Shown here: in pieces, positions 29,220-40,600 of the stretch | Position numbering within the stretch: position 1 is the stretch's first letter | How the letters are laid out: every line of letters starts with the position of its first letter | Assembly (NCBI GenBank): GCA_964036195.1 | Contig: OZ038450.1 | Location: 26,166,794-26,230,793 of the forward strand | DNA: 64,000 nt | Origin: Sphaerolaimus hirsutus | Taxonomy: Eukaryota > Nematoda > Chromadorea > Monhysterida > Sphaerolaimidae | Direction of reading: 5' to 3' | Made by a program: the position numbers and the translations under genes | The notes under the pieces: model-generated | Database searches by the model: none | Seen by the model: the letters and a program-made list of their open reading frames with translations, nothing else | What the model was told of the DNA's origin: nothing

Positions 29220-29340
29220 TTCAAAAAATTTCTGGTGAAATAATAAACCCTCAACTCGAATTACCCCCCTCTCAAAATACCCCCTCAAAATTCTCACTCT
29301 AAAAAATAAACCCCCAGGAGGTATTTCGAGGAAACACGGT
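29220..29340. repeat. right-end fragment of the CCGTATTTCCTCG MITE family
   Basis: AATAATAAACCCTCAACTCG through C-rich phrases to GGTATTTCGAGGAAACACGG, the inverted counterpart of the family's left end at 25079. No left terminus is adjacent. Confidence 0.5.
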
Positions 29341-30393
29341 ATATAGTGCATGGCCATAAACACTTAAACACATTTGAGCACCTTGCAATGTCAGAAATTG
29401 AATGGATTTGAATTTACCAATGAGGAGTACATCAATTTTTATTGATGAAGACCAAAATTTTCGAAAACTGTTGAAATGTTGATCAGTCTGAAATTTCACC
29501 TGGAGACAGACGTGTGGCGTGTAGAGAACATCCATATAAAAGGTGGTGAAAAATAAAAAAAAGGAAATATTTTGAAAATAAAAAAGTGTTGTTTTTTTTT
29601 TGCATCTTCAAATTTTTCTGAGCCACATTCCGGTAATTACCATCATAGGCTTGTTGATTGTAGCTGCAGTGCTCCAGTACATTCTCTGATCTGATGTGTG
29701 GCGAGTTGCAAGCCAGCAGTTGACATATACCATTGGCAAACATTTGGAAACCTGTAAATCCGTGATGACTGATGGATATGCTATTCTTAATAGACTGTAG
29801 GCTATGCATGCACCCAAAATTACTTATGTCTTAGAAGATAACACTTGAGCAGGATGTTGAGAATGAACAGACACTGTGATCAGTGATTTACCACTTCCCT
29901 TGCTACTTATGTGAGCTCATGTAGACAATCAACTTCCAATAAACTACAACACCAAAACAAATATCAAAACATCTTCAATCTTAACACACAACATGTATGC
30001 TATGCACCTTTGCAGTATGGGAAAATAATTTTTTGTTAATGCGGAATCTAGTTGTTACAACAACCAACATAAGTTTCATGCCTGAAATGATTTTTTTAAA
30101 GAATTTTTATTCTTATTCATGATGAATTCATGATGCAATGATAGAATGTTACCTTCAGAGAATTGAATAGTGACGGCTTGCGTAGAATAAAATTACGTTT
30201 TATTCAATTATCGAACCATTACATTCAATAACTTAAATATTTTCAGTTGATATTCGATTAGTCGTGCAAACAAATAATTACCTGCACACTCTTGCGCCAA
30301 GTTGTGACACTCTATTGTACATAAAGTCCGATCTGGAAGCAGTGGTTAGCAAGATGATCAGAAAGATGATTTGATTAACATCGTTTTACATAC
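29341..30393. other. no gene seen
   Basis: AT-rich, with no splice-flanked frame that I trust. It could be intron of the gene represented by 30394-30516. Confidence 0.35.
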
Positions 30394-30516
30394 CTTTCTG
30401 TACCGTTTTGATAACATGTGGTGCGATTTTATCATTCCTTTGGTGTGCATTGAGTATGGCTGACCGCTCGCACGTGTAGGCTCTCCAATGCTGGTTTTTC
30501 CCATTGTTTTGCACAT
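30394..30516 (-). CDS. possible internal coding exon of an unrecognised gene
   Basis: On the minus strand an acceptor (TTCGTTCTAG, AG at 30518-30517) precedes 123 bases that are open and end CAGAAAG|GTATGT, a strong donor (GT at 30393-30392). The exon holds VQNNGKNQHWRAYTCERSAI and then HQRNDKIAPHVIKTVQK, of normal protein-like composition. Intron phases would be 2 and 1. The family is unknown to me, and no partner exons are found in the window. Confidence 0.35.
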
Positions 30517-30779
30517 CTAGAACGAAATTCGAAATGACAATGACATGAACAAACTTTATCACACACACTCGAGAAAAAGATCGTTCAAGTGGAATGATAA
30601 CAAATCAGTCCCAGTGAGGATTGTAGTCAAGGTTTTTACAAAATGAAACTATAAATATGCAGCTCTTTGGTTGGATCTTTGGTTGTCTTGAAGATTTATT
30701 TTTGTTAAATTGATAGGAAATGAAGCTTTACAAGAATGATAAGATTTTTAAATGCATAAAGTCACGCGATAAATCTGCA

Positions 30780-31110
30780 CCAGAGTTGTTAAAAGTACCA
30801 AACTTTTCGCAAAGTATACACTAACGTAAGGTAAAAATATTTTATTTTTACTCATGAGTAGTGCAGAGTTGTTAAAAGTACTGTACTTTTCTCAAAGTAA
30901 ATGTAAACGTAAAGAGTTTTTCTATTGCTCACAGCTGAGTTCAGAAAACGTTAAGTATTTTTAAAATACTTTTACACTGCGTAACACGTGCGTAGAATAT
31001 TTTTTTTTCTGAGAAAATGTAAAAACGAGTATTTTTTTCAGGGAAAACGTAAAAACGAGTATTTTGTCCAGGGAAAATGTAAAAATGGGTATTTACTCTC
31101 ACAAAAATAA
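30780..31110. repeat. fragments with CAGAGTTGTTAAAAGTAC ends
   Basis: Two left-type termini (30781-30810, 30867-30890) like that of 61242-62014, followed by repeated phrases (GGGAAAATGTAAAAACGAGTATTTT at 31010-31095). No right terminus or target duplication was found. Confidence 0.45.
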
Positions 31111-31303
31111 CGTAACAATCAGTATCAAGCTAGCTAAATTGTGATCTGAATGGTAAAAACACCCACACAAAACTGCAGTCAGAAGGCACTGGCGGTAGGT
31201 ACAACATGAAAACTGCCATACAGATCATGTACAATCATACACAGCTGAAATCGGACTGGTGTATTATAACATAGAGCACTCCTGAAGGTAGATGGCACCA
31301 TAT

Positions 31304-31311
31304 CTTGCAAG
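31304..31311. repeat. 8-bp target duplication CTTGCAAG, left
   Basis: Identical to 31921-31928. The 8-mer is itself a palindrome. Confidence 0.8.
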
Positions 31312-31920
31312 TAGGGTTCAAACGGGATTGACTTTTCGGGATCGGGATCGGGATCGGGATTCACTTTTTGAGATTTCGGGATCGGGATCGGGATCGGGAT
31401 TGGGATTGGGGTTTCGGGATCGGGATCGGGATCGGGATTGGTTTTTTGAGATTTCGGGATCGGGATCGGGATTGGCCGGGATTGGGGTCACGGGATCGGG
31501 ATCAGGATTGGGATAGGCATTTTTCCGGGATCGGGATTGGGTTCTAGGGAAAGAGATTTTGGCCATTTTTCTGGCATTCACAGTTCTTCATAAAGGTCTC
31601 AAAACACTGTTGGATGCCAGAAAAGTGGCATAAAATTGACGCTGGGGGTTTGCATCCACTTTTTTGCATGCAAAAACGTCATTATTTCACTTTCTATAAT
31701 TTCCACTAATTTTTCCGGGATCGGGATCCCGGACTTGGGAGTTTCTCGTGATCGGGATCGGGATTTGAAAACTTTCGGGATCGGGATCGGGATTGGTATT
31801 TTTGAGATTTCGGGATCGGGATCGGGATCGGGATTGGGGTTTCGGGATCGGGATCAGGACTGGTAAATCCCGGAATTTCACGGGATCCGGGATCGGGATC
31901 GGGATCCCGTTTGAACCCTA
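31312..31920. mobile_element. hAT-like MITE with GGGATC array
   Basis: 609 bp with perfect 17-bp terminal inversions (TAGGGTTCAAACGGGAT and ATCCCGTTTGAACCCTA) and an 8-bp duplication CTTGCAAG. Both subterminal regions are arrays of CGGGATCGGGATC. A short non-repetitive core lies at 31545-31710. The long Asp/Pro/Arg repeat frames on both strands are array artefacts. TAGGG ends plus an 8-bp duplication point to the hAT superfamily. Confidence 0.8.
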
Positions 31921-31928
31921 CTTGCAAG
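31921..31928. repeat. 8-bp target duplication CTTGCAAG, right
   Basis: Identical to 31304-31311. Confidence 0.8.
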
Positions 31929-32100
31929 GACGCAGGAAATCATGTACTCAGGCCAAATCAATATTAAAAAAATTTCCTTCGTTTTCAGGAACAAATTTTG
32001 CCAAATCTAATCATCAACATTTTTGGCCTAAGAACAAATTTGTTCAGATCAACTAGGTTCATTGAAACTGTACCAAGGTACCCTAAAGTGTCTTATGTAA

Positions 32101-32921
32101 ACAGGGTGCACGCCAGGTCCGCCACCCAAATTCTGATTTGGTGCCGGACGCCATATCTCCAGTTGTAGTGGGGGGATTTATTCGAAATTGTGAGGGCATA
32201 TACTAGAAACGCACCCACTACTATATACGGGCTGGGGAAGGTCGGCGAACCACCTGAGTGTGGGTCGCCGTATACATGATTAGTTTTTTTTGAAAAAATC
32301 ACTGTCCACGCGAGGTCCGCCACCCGTTGTTTTTTTGATATAACGGGCTGCCAAACTAAAACTGTAGGGGGGAATTGATCGAAATTTTGAGGGGGTATAC
32401 ACGACACCCCCCAACACTTTTCACGGAAGGTTGAGCCCCCTGGCGACCCCCCTGAGAGTGGACCACTGGAAAATAAAATGATATTTTTGAGAATTCGCTG
32501 TCCAGGTTTACCACTGGACAGCGAATTCTCAAAAATATCATTTATTTTCCAGTGGTCCACTCTCAGGGGGGTCGCCAGGGGGCTCAACTTTCCGTGAAAA
32601 GTAGTGGGGGGTGTCGTGTACACTCCATCAAAATTTCGATCGATTCCCCCCAACAGTTTTAGTTTGGCAGCCCGTTATATCAAAAAAACAACGGGTGGCG
32701 GACCTCGCGTGGACAGCGATTTTTTCAAAAAAAACTATTCATTTATACGGCGACCCACACTCAGGTGGGTCGCCGACCTTCCCCAGCCCGTATATAGTAG
32801 TGGGTGGGTTTCGAGTATATGCCCTCAAAATTTCGAATAAATCCCCCCACTACAACTGGAGATATGGCGTCCGGCACCGACTCAAAATTTGGGTGGCGGA
32901 CCTGGCGTGCACCCTGTTTAT
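32101..32921. mobile_element. 820-bp foldback palindrome, arms about 400 bp
   Basis: Runs from ACAGGGTGCACGCCAGGTCC to GGACCTGGCGTGCACCCTGT, centred near 32505 where GAATTCGCTGTCCAG meets its complement. The arms are nearly identical over their whole length. If TA is counted as the target, the flanks read TA on both sides; no longer duplication is clear. Frames in the arms are mirror artefacts. It is distantly similar to the foldback at 57698-58482. Confidence 0.85.
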
Positions 32922-33138
32922 GATAGATAGTTCAGAACATCAATGTGCAGATTGAAGATGTAATCCAGTTAGCATATTATTGACTGATACCATGAAAAAC
33001 ACAGACAGAGCAGTGTCTATTGTATATTGCTATATATTTTAAGATGGAATATAGATGAAAATGCTTCCTGAAACTTTATGTTGTGAATCATTCCCTCCAT
33101 TTTACTATTGGCTTCTTAATGCATAATTTTCAGCCTAG

Positions 33139-33143
33139 AATAG
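33139..33143. repeat. target site duplication (ATAG), left side of copy B
   Basis: ATAG at 33140-33143 precedes the 5' LTR; ATAG follows the 3' LTR at 57094-57097. Confidence 0.8.
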
Positions 33144-34739
33144 TGTAGGTAGAAATATGGCTAGGCAACCATGCGAAAAAACGTAACGACCCGTTAGCGC
33201 AGACAACCTGACGACTCGAGAACGACCATGCGCAACCAAATGAAGACACACAGTGCACAGGGAAGTCACAGTGAACGCGAAGTTCGCTGTGCACTGCCAC
33301 TCCGCCAACAAGGCTGCAGCCCCAGGATGGTACGCCCGAATGGAACTACTGTGGCCATGAAACATAATTTTTGTTTTTCCGTTAATTACATGTTTATTAC
33401 CCCCACATATTTTATCTTCCCAGTTTAATTAGATTAGTTTTACATGCATTGACTTAGGTAGAGTAAATTGAATTAGTCAATTTTTTTTTTGTGTCGACAG
33501 CTAATTTTGAGTGTCAGTTTTGATTCACCTTGCATTCTTTTTCAAAAGGTGTAGTGTCTGAAAATGGGCTGCAAAGGTTTTGAAAATTCTTGCTAAGTGA
33601 AAAAGGTGTGCACTTTGTTAACACACTTTAGCGCCCCAAAAGATAACATTTGGAAATTTCCCCCGACCAGGTGCATTTTACTTAGGACTAGGTAACGGGT
33701 GGGAAAGTGGCTCTGAACCAACTTTATTAAGAAGCGCGCAAGCGCAACACATGCAGAGCACAGCATGAAGTGAAGAGCACAGCGGTGCCAATTAAAATTC
33801 CCATCGCCTAGGGTGATCTGGTGAAATCGAAAGTGCTAGTGTTGTTGTAGAGCGTGCCCATGCCCGGAGTTCCCACCCATTACCCAGCAATGAAACGACC
33901 TTGAACAAACCCCCGAGAGACATATTTTTCAACGACCTTGGTCGGGTGGGCTATGAAAATATTTCACCTAAACGGCGCAAGGTGATAACATAGTGACACA
34001 CCACCTGTTCTAATTGTACCATAATTAGTGAATAGAAGCCCAGTTTTGTGACACTCCCAACAGTGGTAATTGGTGCAATACATTCATTATATTTATGTTT
34101 TCATAGCTATTTGTTTAGGTTCATTGCCATTTATTTGATGACTGTTTACTTATGTGTTTTATTTTACGTCAATCTATTGAATTTTTGCCTTATATTGGTT
34201 TAATTACGGTCATTTGTTGTGTCTTTAGTATTCATTAGTATTCATTCATATTATGGTAAGATTTTGGTGATTATAAAATGCACTGATTTTGCAGTTTTTG
34301 GACCCACTAGAGGTTTACGACTCATTTGTGCTATTGTGAATTGACTTTGACTTTCGCTAAATAAAGTTCCCGTGAAACAAATTTGGTCCCCCTGAAGCAT
34401 TACTAACTGCATTTGATTTTAACTGGATTAATTTCGATTTGATTTGGGCTTAATTAACAATTAACCAAAACAAAACGCCGGCTGCAATTACGAAAAGGGT
34501 TGGTAAGTTGACGTGTCTGTCCTCGGGAACTTGCCAGGACCTCAAGGGGTACTGGTGCTGTTCCTGAATTGTGTGTAAAAATCCTTGTACCATAAAAACA
34601 ACCAATTAACTAATTAACACACATTTAGCGCATCGGGACGGGTAACTCCAATTCTCTGCCACAGCAATTTGACGAGTGGCATAACTAGAGAAAGAAAAAC
34701 GGAAACTAGTAAATTAGTAAAAACGTAAAATATCTGACA
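33144..34739 (+). repeat. 5' LTR of copy B
   Basis: 1,596 bp, from TGTAGGTAG to ATATCTGACA, homologous to both LTRs of copy A in reverse. It contains AATAAA at 34360-34365. The 3' LTR is about 400 bp shorter because of one internal deletion. Confidence 0.93.
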
Positions 34740-34741
34740 AC

Positions 34742-34759
34742 TGGTAGCGTAGCGAGTGG
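34742..34759 (+). other. primer binding site of copy B
   Basis: TGGTAGCGTAGCGAGTGG two bases after the 5' LTR, identical to copy A over the 18 bases. A tRNA ending in CGCTACCA would pair with its start. Confidence 0.6.
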
Positions 34760-34974
34760 TTTCCTAAGCAAGTCATCAAGTTTTCTGTTGGGGGCGCCTG
34801 ATCAACGCCTCTACAAAAAACGGCTTCACGGATAACGAATCACCCCAAAGGGAATTGAGATCAAGAGGACCAGCAAGCTTACAAGGGGACAATATAGAAC
34901 AGGTTTGGCATGCGGCATTGGAAAAGCAAAATCAAGCATGTATACGCGTGCGACAGTGAAAAGCTGGGCGAGAA

Positions 34975-36342
34975 GTGGATGCACAACCCGCTGCAGCTGA
35001 GAGTCAAGCAGGAGACAGTGAGTTGAACGATTTGGTTAACCCTGAAACAGACGCGCTGGAAGCGCTTGAGGAAAGTGAAAGTCAACGCTGGTCTGGGCAG
35101 ACAGCAAAGGACACACCAGTAATCAGATTATCAACGACTGGAGGCTCAGGGCCTGCGCCAGACAGTTTCAGCCAGTGGAAAATGCTGGCCGTACCATCGG
35201 CGGCACAGCAGCTAATGTCCAGTGCGGAAGCGGAAGCGGCTCCTGGAACAGGTAGAGGAGCTGCGAGAAAGGAAGCAGGAAAGACAGGTAAGTGGTCAAA
35301 GCTTCGGAGGAGATTGGGTTGGAGCGCGAGCAGCTCATCCGTATCACCTGGAGCGCGATCAGGATCCGAAATCGGTTCAGACGGATACGTTGGTGACAGC
35401 GAGCCTCTGGGGCAGCGTCAATCCAACTTGATTATCCAGTGATTGCAGCTGAGCTTGGAGCTACTGCAGATCAGTTCCCTGTGATTGAAAATACTGTAGC
35501 GGAGCTACTTGAGACGGCAACGCAGAGTGGAGATATTTCCCCGGCACTGCAGCTAAGCCCACCAACGAGCACTTCGATGCCCAGGGACGTGTTGGACAAC
35601 AGCAGTCGGAATCTGTCCAGTGAACATTTGCAGTCGCAGAGTGCAACTACAAGGGCTAGACACCAGTTAATTAGTGCTGAAACTTCAGGTAACCCCCTGG
35701 CGATAATTATTACTGGTCCAGAAGCTGGAATGGCAAGCAATGGAGCGAATCAGATGGCTGATCCTCTGGATGATTGGTATGCTAATGTAGCAGAGCCACA
35801 GATAATTTACCAAGCTACCATAATGAATCTCAATCGGGTGGGAGGAACACCGACCTGTGGACAATGGATGCCAAAAAAGGCATGTGAAGTGGCAAAAACT
35901 TGGGCAAACATGGCTGAGCAAGGTGAGACCAATTGGTGCCTTTTCACAAGATGGTGAAATAGGAGATTTACATATGAATCTGTGGGGAAGTGACCCAACG
36001 ACCGAATCAGCAAGGGTTAATCATTTTTTACAATCATTTGAAGCGCATCATAGGCAATACAGCGATGATGTAGATGAGCTGGAAGCAGCGTACCAGCAGC
36101 ATATTCATGCGGTTCAGAATGCAATGCTGGGAGGCAATTCACCAGCCAGTGGTCAAGCGGCAACTGCAGTGGCCAGTGGTCAAGCGGCACCCCCGCAACT
36201 ACCGGTGACTACGACTGCGCCGCAGCCCACAGCCAGAGTGTTTCAGGCTGTCATGCAACGGCGTGCCCGATCCCCTTTTCCGGCGTCTTCGAGGAGTTCC
36301 TCAGCTGTATTGGAAGTGGGAATGCCTACAGACCCAGGATGA
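34975..36342 (+). pseudogene. N-terminal region of Gag (frame-shifted), absent from copy A
   Basis: Three successive open pieces in shifting frames: 34975-35442 (starting MDAQPAAAESQAGD), 35439-35957, and 35857-36342, which leads into the gag sequence shared with copy A (QRRARSPFPASSRSSSA). A short coiled-coil-like run (RLLEQVEELRERKQERQ) lies in another frame at 35234-35287, directly before a perfect splice-donor match (CAG|GTAAGT). The segment is low in recognisable domains and Ser/Ala/Thr-rich toward its end. In copy A this whole stretch is deleted. It would be the matrix-like or N-terminal part of Gag. Confidence 0.55.
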
Positions 36343-37368
36343 AATTGGCAACTGGAGCAGAGCAACACGGCGGTCATTACTGCATTGGCGCAACAATGTG
36401 GTTATTACCTCGGCAAACCCAATGAGGTTTTCAGGGAATGGAGACAAAGCTGGGATACAGTATGTGATGCGCTGCGCATCAAATTGCAAAACACTGGTAA
36501 AATTGTTTTTGAAAGGCAGTGCAAAGGCCATTTTCAACACGCGATACCAAGAACTACGTGAGCTAAATTACAAGGACATGATGCTAGCATTGGAGAAGTT
36601 CTATGAGAACCCAAATGACAAGCACCACGCGCAGAGAGAGATTTTTGAGACACAGCAGGGTCCGAATGAATCAGTACTGGAATGGGCAGTACATTTGGAA
36701 AAGTTGATAAAGCATGCCTACCCAGGTATGGGGCATGAAAAACGTGGCAATACGTGCATGATAAAATTCCATGGGGGATTGCAAAATGAAATTCGGCGTA
36801 ATGTGCCAGTGCCTGCGTCAATCACATGGAAGGAGATGGTTGACAAAGCTCGCACGCGCAGGAGAGTTTTTTGGAAGCAGAGCAAAGTCAGATGAATGGG
36901 GAAAAATCCAAACAGGATGTGGTCGCGAATGCCACTGACAAGGTAATGGACAGACTGATGGCGCTCAACATGCCCGCAATGGCTGGGTTGCTGTCTCAAG
37001 CTGACAAAACGCTGGAAACGATGGAACAGAAAATGAACGAACAAGTTGCAAAATTTGATTCTGTGCATCAAGAGATAGCAAAGAAATTATCATAATTGGG
37101 AGCCTTGGAAGGAAAACTATTAGGATCATCGAAGGACCCCCCCAAATTGCCCCCGCGAAAGTTTGACAAAGGATGCTGGGAATGTGGTTCCGAAGAGCAC
37201 ATCAGGTACGAATGCCCTAAACTTACCCCTGAGCAGAGGGAACAGTATGTCAGAAGGAGTCATGGCGGCGGAGCATTCAGAGGGAATGGACGCAGGCGCG
37301 GCGGAGGACAACGCAACAACCAGAGGAATGATCAATCGCAGCAGCAAGCTATGCAGCCGTGCATGATG
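36343..37368 (+). pseudogene. Gag capsid and zinc knuckle (broken), up to the nested insertion
   Basis: Matches residues 30-370 of ORF1 in copy A, with private lesions: frame changes near 36350, 36490 and 36860 and a TAA at 37093-37095 where copy A has Gln. The zinc knuckle here keeps all four ligands (CWECGSEEHIRYEC, CX2CX4HX4C). An Arg/Gly-rich region follows. The frame is then interrupted at 37369 by the inserted element and resumes at 42492. Confidence 0.8.
37364..37368. repeat. 5-bp target duplication TGATG of nested element, left
   Basis: TGATG repeated at 42492-42496. The copy A sequence at this point has a single TGATG, which confirms the insertion. Confidence 0.85.
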
Positions 37369-37508
37369 TGTTAGTTCCCTGATATGGGATTGATTTGATT
37401 ACAATGTGATTTCCTCTGATCTGAGTATTTATAGAGTAGAAACGTAACAGTAGACACGATGCGACACCCCAAATAAATGGCAACAAACCAACAGTCTTCA
37501 CGTAAACA
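37369..37508 (+). repeat. possible short 5' LTR or promoter region of nested element
   Basis: Starts TGTTAGTTCC and could end at TAAACA (37508). TATTTATAG and AATAAA give the promoter-then-polyA order of an LTR. ACTGGTGGACGAGCTG follows and could serve as a primer site. With no second copy in the window this stays a guess. Confidence 0.35.
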
Positions 37509-37651
37509 ACTGGTGGACGAGCTGCACTCGCAAGCTGTTACAGTCAGTAGACTGTCGTCGCGTCATTTGCCGCCCGTCAAAGCGGCAAATAAAAACAAAA
37601 AAGGTAAAACCTAAAGGTTAGTTGTAACCAACAACGTAAAAACAACTACCC

Positions 37652-40600
37652 ATGAAGGGTAATTCCACCAGAGAAAGTGATGCCACCAGGAAGGGTGATG
37701 CCACCAGGGAGGGTGATGCCACCAGGGAGGGTGATGCCACCAGGAAGGGTGAAGCCACCAGGAAGGGTGATGCCACCAGGAAGGGTGATGCCACCAGGAA
37801 GGGTGATGCCACCAGGGAGGGTGATGCCACCAGGGAGGGTGATGCCACCAGGAAGGGTGATGCCACCAGGGAGGGTGATGCCACCAGGAAGGGTGATGCC
37901 ACCAGGAAGGGTGATGCCACCAGGAAGGGTGATGCCACCAGGGAGGGTGATGCCACCAGGAAGGGTGATGCCACCAGGAAGGGTGATGCCACCAAAGACG
38001 GTGATGCCAGTAGATTGACTGATACAGCAAGTCTGGATGACATGGACATTGAGTCCACAGATTCACACGAAGTAGACAATATTACTCAGCAGGCAGCGGT
38101 AGCATCGCGTATTCTGCTCGGAGAACAACATCCACTGGTTCAACGCGGTGCCAATCCGCTCATTTCAAGCACTACTAGAAGCAAAGTGCCAACGATAAAT
38201 CCACCTGGGATGACAAATGCACAATTTTGGGAGTCGAAATACAATGAATTGGAGTCACATAAACGAAAACCTTTTCACAAAAATCCAGGCAGCGATTCCC
38301 CGCAGATAAGTGTTCCAATAGCAAATGTGATCTCTGAATTTCCCTCCCCCGCAAAATCGACAATTCCCATGGAACAAGTTACGGGGTTAATTGAATCGTT
38401 GCAAGTAAATTTAACCAGAATGTTTTCAAAGCAATTACATGAAATGAATACCTCTCTTCAACAGGCCTCCACAAATCAAACCGAAATTATGCAAGTAATG
38501 AACTCCAGGGTTTCGGAGTTAGAGAATCACATGGCCATCCTCACCGACCAAGTAGGGATATTGTCTCAAACAAACTTGCCAAATCACGCAGTGGAAAGAC
38601 CGGCAACAGAGTGTGTAGTAAACCAACCAAATGTCAATCATTTTGAGTCCGAAACACAGAACACAAATGGTGAAACTGAAACACAAAATGTAATTAAAGA
38701 AACTAGAACGAAAATATCTACAGTTCCCGACACACAGATAATAATGGGCACCCCATTGCCCACACTGCTTCACACCATCCCTACTTTCAAGGGCGAAAGA
38801 CAAAATTTCAAGGACTGGAAAGAGGTAGTTGAACAACATTTATTTCTCCTGCCACCAGGAAATGTGTCCCAATTCTGGAACATCATCTTTCGGGTAAAGT
38901 TAGAAGATTCTGTCAAAGAGTTATTTAAATCGTTTACGAAGGAACAAAAAACAGATTATGAATTTGTTTTGACGGAGCTGCAAAATACATACAAAACCCA
39001 CGGGTTGCGTTTGCCAGTGGATAAATGGGAAAAACTGACCCAATTTGACGATGAGTCCTGCATAAAATTCTGCACTCGAATTACGAGTAAAGTGCCAAAT
39101 GAATATGTCAAATTGCTGCCTAATGAACAAAGGAAAACACTTATTTTGATGCGGTTTTTAAGGGGAATTCAACTTGAACACTTCGATAAGTCAGTGATTT
39201 TCGATTTACATCTGAAAATTCAGAATGGAGAAATTCTAGAGCCACGACACGCCGCACAGATGTTAGATGAATATCTATTTAATCTAGAACGCTTGGGATA
39301 TAAATCAAAAAAACAATTTGGTTCGGAAGGCAGAAATTTTGAAAATAAAACAAATTTCCCAATAAAAACAGAACAGCAGGCAAATTCTGGGTTACAAAGC
39401 ATAAAAAGCCAACGGGTTCAACCCTCGCGGAATGATCGTTCTTCGAAATGCTTTAACTGTGGGAAATTTGGCCATAGAGCCAACAACTGCTGGGTGGGAA
39501 AAACAAATATGAACCAAAATGCCAAACCACAGCCCCCGACTGCCGGATACATGGGGGTAAAACGTATTGGCCCAGCCCCTACCCACGATAGCTCCATGCC
39601 TAATGGAAACAAAAAGCCCATGACAGGACCCTTGACCACCAAAAAGCCGGAAAATGAGAAAATCTACAACACTCATGATGTCACAGAGCCAGATGAAGAA
39701 GAGTATAATTCAGGTGAGACTGGGGGAAATATTTTAACAAAAATCTCAGACCTGTTGTTATATATCATAATCACACTTAATTTGTACACACAGATTATGA
39801 ACAAGACGTTGAAGAAAATGAAAATCAATCGGAAAATTTCAAAGGTGAGACTGGGAACCATGAAAATCATGAAAACCAAGATGAACAGTTTGGCATGTAT
39901 CTACAGACAGTTCCGGGATTCAACCAGGAAACTTCAGATTCTGACTAAAATAGTAAAAAGGTTGATTCCGATTAAAGTGATAAAAATGTTATTGAAAATT
40001 GGGAATGTTTTCGCTACTAATTTTCCAAATATAAACCAGAGTTATATTAATAAAGGGTCCAATCAAAAATTAACTCATCATCAACCGATAAACCAATTGA
40101 CGAACCAAACCGCTCCAGCCTATATAGAAAATGGCAAACATCTAAAGAATAAGTCCCCCTTAATTTCTACTCACATCAAAATAGAACACCAGCCAGTAAA
40201 AGCTCTAATCAATACAGGAGCCTCCAAATCAATGATATCATATAAAAATCTAGTTAAAATTCTCCATGCTGCACAACTTTTACCAGCAACCTGCTTGAAA
40301 AACATAAATACAGTAATTCATCATGCATCAGGACATACTTTACCTGGGCAGGTAAAACAAGCTCTGCTGCGAGTTACTCATACTGATTTACATGGCAATA
40401 CACTTTCCACATTATTGCCATTTTTAGTCAATTTGACCAAAAATGCATCGGAACACATTCTATTAGGAATGGATATTTTACCCAATTTAAATTTCCTTCC
40501 AGAAATTATACGAGCTTTCAAAAATTGCAATTCAACTCCGAGAAAACATGAATCAAATAAAATAAATATCTACCCTTTAGATAAATATATTTTACCTGCA

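Noticed and set aside
31292..31927. Long frames rich in Asp-Pro, Arg-Ser or Gly-Ser on both strands
   Set aside because: They are translations of the CGGGATC array of a MITE; all frames are open because the unit length and composition avoid stops.
32093..32955. Mirror-image frames on both strands
   Set aside because: They read the two arms of one palindrome.
34742..34790. A tRNA-Leu gene
   Set aside because: Only the first part resembles a tRNA; there is no anticodon arm, T arm or acceptor 3' half, and the position is that of a primer binding site.
37673..38005. CRISPR-like array
   Set aside because: Contiguous 18-bp units with no spacers, in frame within a retroelement gag in a eukaryotic context.
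37611..38079. Reverse-strand Trp/His or Leu/Val/Ala repeat proteins
   Set aside because: Antisense readings of the 18-bp coding minisatellite.
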